Assembly: GCF_900109555.1 (NCBI RefSeq)
Contig: NZ_FNZV01000001.1
Span: 1 to 64,000 of the forward strand
Length of the DNA stretch: 64,000 nucleotides
Direction of reading: 5' to 3'
Origin: Pacificibacter marinus
GTDB lineage: Bacteria; Pseudomonadota; Alphaproteobacteria; Rhodobacterales; Rhodobacteraceae
How positions within the stretch are numbered: position 1 is the first letter of the stretch; each line of letters begins with the position of its first letter. This document shows, piece after piece, positions 62,062 through 64,000 of the stretch. The notes beneath the pieces are model-generated. The model ran no database searches, was not told where the DNA came from, and saw only the letters and a program-made list of their open reading frames with translations. A program made the position numbers and the translations under genes.

Positions 62062-64000
62062 TTATTGCGGGGTAACGGCGCGGGGCTTTTTACGGAAAAT
62101 CCCCCGCAACGCCCCGGGTGTAAGAATAGACAGCGGATTGACCCCAATCGAAGGATTGGACACCGCGCCGTTGAGCGTGAAGTTAAAGCCAAAAAGCCCC
62201 TCGCCTTTGCGCGATACTATCTGGCCGATGCCATTCAAGAAATAGATCGGCGAAATCACCCCTTGCAGATCGATCTGCTTTGACGCGATCTCATAGATGC
62301 CATTCGCCGTAATCCCCAAAGACGGGCCTTCGGCGCTGGCCGATGCGATCGTAATGCGTTCGGGTTGAATGGTGAACCCACTGACGATTTCAGCGAAATT
62401 GATCCCGGGGCCAGACAATTGTTCCAGCAAGCCAACAACAGACACCAGCGACAACAACTCGGCCAGTTTTGGGGCAGACAGCACTTTCATATTTTCAATA
62501 CGCGCTGCCCCGTCATAACTTTTGTCTTCGCGGCGCGACTTAAGCGTCATCGCCAAAGTGCCGCCAGTCGCTTTTTCAAGCAGCCCCATTGCCACAACGG
62601 CTTTGCCCGCATCTTTGGCTTGCACTGAAATGACAGGCCCAAATTCGCCTGGGCGCACTGAGCCCGTGATCGGTGCACTGCCATTTAAGCGCCCAGAAAA
62701 TTGCCCTGATGTGCCGCCATTTTGCGTGAGTGACGCGGACACCCCGTGCAGCGCGATGCTGTCAGTGATGATCAAACGATCCAGAACCAATTCCACAGGC
62801 CCAGATGCCCCAGAACTGCCAGACGTGTTGCCAAGCGGCGATGTTGACAGGTTCAACGTGCCACCGCCAAGGCGCACCGCAACAGGCGTGCCAGCCCCGC
62901 GCCCCACCAAGGTGACAGAGCTGTCCAGCCACGTGCCAACTTTAAACGTTTCAAAGCGCAACCGATCCAGCGCCCCCGCAGATGTAAGCGTCACCGAACC
63001 TTGCTGGGCGCTCAATCCGGGGGCTTCAATCGACAATGACGACACGGCTGGCACAAGGCCCGCCGTGCCAGAAACTTTGAACAATCCTGTGCGTTGCTGT
63101 GCTTTGGAAAAGCCAATGGAAGGCACCGAAAGGCCCAGCCCGTCCATCTCAGATGTTATTGTAAACGCGGGATCTTTGCCTTTTCGCAAAGCGACATCCA
63201 AGTCCCCTTGAGCCGCGCCAGACACAGTGCCCTTGGGCAAATCGATCTGGAAAACATCCAAAAGCGTCTGATTGATCGTCACAGATCCCGCAATATTTGA
63301 GACCCCGCGATGCTCTGGCCCAAAGGCTTTGCGCCAAACCGCAGACGCCCGCGCGCCCTCTACATCGACAACGCCAGATAGACTTAATCCAGTCGGATCA
63401 AGCGCCAAAAGCATGTGCGGCGCGCGCAGGTTTTTCCCCGCCAAAAGTTGATCCGACGACGCCTCGGTGATGTCGCCCGTGATGTTAAAATCAACATCGC
63501 TCAACTGGATTTTCTTGATCAATGGAATGGACAACTGCCCTGCCAACTGCGCCCGTCCCTGCGCGACATCAGCGCCAAAGGCCGCTTCTTTCAGCACATC
63601 AAACGGCTTTTGCGCCATCAACGACAGCGCAGCCTCAACGTTTGATGAGGTCTCAAGCTGCACCCCTAAGGTTGCAGGCTTGATGTTCAACTGCGGGATG
63701 CGCAAAACAGTGCCTGCAACATCAATATAACCACCAGAGGGGGCCGAAATAACGCCCTCTTGCACCACAACGGTCAAAGTATTGCCCGCAATCGTACCAT
63801 ACCCCGCCCCAGCTGTGACAGGTGGCAATGTTTTCATGAAACGCACCTCTGCGTCTTCAAAGTTCCACCCCAAATGGGTTTGTGGCGTCTGCGCCCCGGG
63901 GGCAAGTCGCACTGATACACCAACGTCATTGTACACGCCCGCAGTGATATTGGTGTCCAACCACACACGGGTTTTCGGGGACACGCTTTCGGGCCAAAAT
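62062..64000 (-). CDS. C-terminal part of an AsmA-like / DUF3971 protein (cut by window edge)
   Basis: At least 640 residues, with the start beyond the right edge. The frame is open to the end of the window. The protein consists of repeating beta-strand-rich modules (for example [45 protein letters not shown]) and ends with the AsmA_2/TamB-type C-terminal pattern: LGLTANGIY-like text [32 protein letters not shown] and [29 protein letters not shown]. Such proteins bridge the envelope and are thought to move phospholipid to the outer membrane. Followed by queA on the same strand. Confidence 0.85.
   Translation of the reverse strand, partial: FWPESVSPKTRVWLDTNITAGVYNDVGVSVRLAPGAQTPQTHLGWNFEDAEVRFMKTLPPVTAGAGYGTIAGNTLTVVVQEGVISAPSGGYIDVAGTVLRIPQLNIKPATLGVQLETSSNVEAALSLMAQKPFDVLKEAAFGADVAQGRAQLAGQLSIPLIKKIQLSDVDFNITGDITEASSDQLLAGKNLRAPHMLLALDPTGLSLSGVVDVEGARASAVWRKAFGPEHRGVSNIAGSVTINQTLLDVFQIDLPKGTVSGAAQGDLDVALRKGKDPAFTITSEMDGLGLSVPSIGFSKAQQRTGLFKVSGTAGLVPAVSSLSIEAPGLSAQQGSVTLTSAGALDRLRFETFKVGTWLDSSVTLVGRGAGTPVAVRLGGGTLNLSTSPLGNTSGSSGASGPVELVLDRLIITDSIALHGVSASLTQNGGTSGQFSGRLNGSAPITGSVRPGEFGPVISVQAKDAGKAVVAMGLLEKATGGTLAMTLKSRREDKSYDGAARIENMKVLSAPKLAELLSLVSVVGLLEQLSGPGINFAEIVSGFTIQPERITIASASAEGPSLGITANGIYEIASKQIDLQGVISPIYFLNGIGQIVSRKGEGLFGFNFTLNGAVSNPSIGVNPLSILTPGALRGIFRKKPRAVTPQ

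Overview
The window looks like part of the chromosome of an alphaproteobacterium of the Rhodobacterales (Roseobacter group). The basis is the yajC-secDF-DUF498-ccmABCDG block close to serS, the DUF1223 gene divergent from an acnA-type aconitase, the TadG-like low-complexity domain, and the general protein signatures. I cannot name a genus. The left third (about 1-23.3 kb) is accessory DNA and the right two thirds (23.3-64 kb) is mostly housekeeping DNA.

Accessory part. Positions 1-2549 are one end of an integrated element: a cut-off gene, a DUF2303 phage-type gene, an AlpA/excisionase-like gene and a tyrosine integrase. Then follow a DUF2798 membrane protein, a TrkH/TrkA-type potassium uptake pair, a 1013-residue secreted protein (TadG-like, GEVED, SdrD_B-like and DUF11-like parts), and a complete IS110-family element that sits inside a copy of a dispersed intergenic repeat. 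Next to it, at 11431-12603, lies the most remarkable gene of the window: signal peptide, then a near-perfect ubiquitin fold (52 of 76 residues identical to human ubiquitin by my hand alignment), then a linker and a C-terminal autotransporter beta-barrel. This would be a ubiquitin displayed on or released from the bacterial surface. It is followed by an Rrf2-regulator/flavoprotein/methyltransferase operon, a methionine aminopeptidase, a ParD-like antitoxin with a 26-bp near-palindromic operator, and a two-gene nuclease-helicase pair resembling the Hachiman anti-phage system (17.1-21.3 kb). The part ends with an IS1182-family element and a frameshifted fragment of a second integrase abutting tRNA-Leu(TAG), the likely scar of an integration site.

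Housekeeping part. In order: NAD(P)HX repair (nnrDE-type), glnB-glnA nitrogen assimilation, a GAF protein, purB, an orphan FliG-like protein, an EamA transporter, a lipid A-type acyltransferase, a secreted Cache-like protein, DUF1223, acnA, a response regulator, GST and a divergent WYL regulator, an arsRCH operon, metY, cytochrome c maturation genes ccmABCDG, DUF498, the fused SecDF, YajC, a pentapeptide-repeat membrane protein, serS, a TspO-like protein, NUDIX, uvrA, a LysR regulator, lpdA, DUF924, an MFS transporter, queA and the C-terminal part of an AsmA-like protein.

Reading limits: everything was done by eye. Domain names come from recognising sequence patterns, not from searches; the repeat family and the non-coding RNA suggestions are hand alignments. 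No CRISPR array, rRNA or second tRNA was seen.
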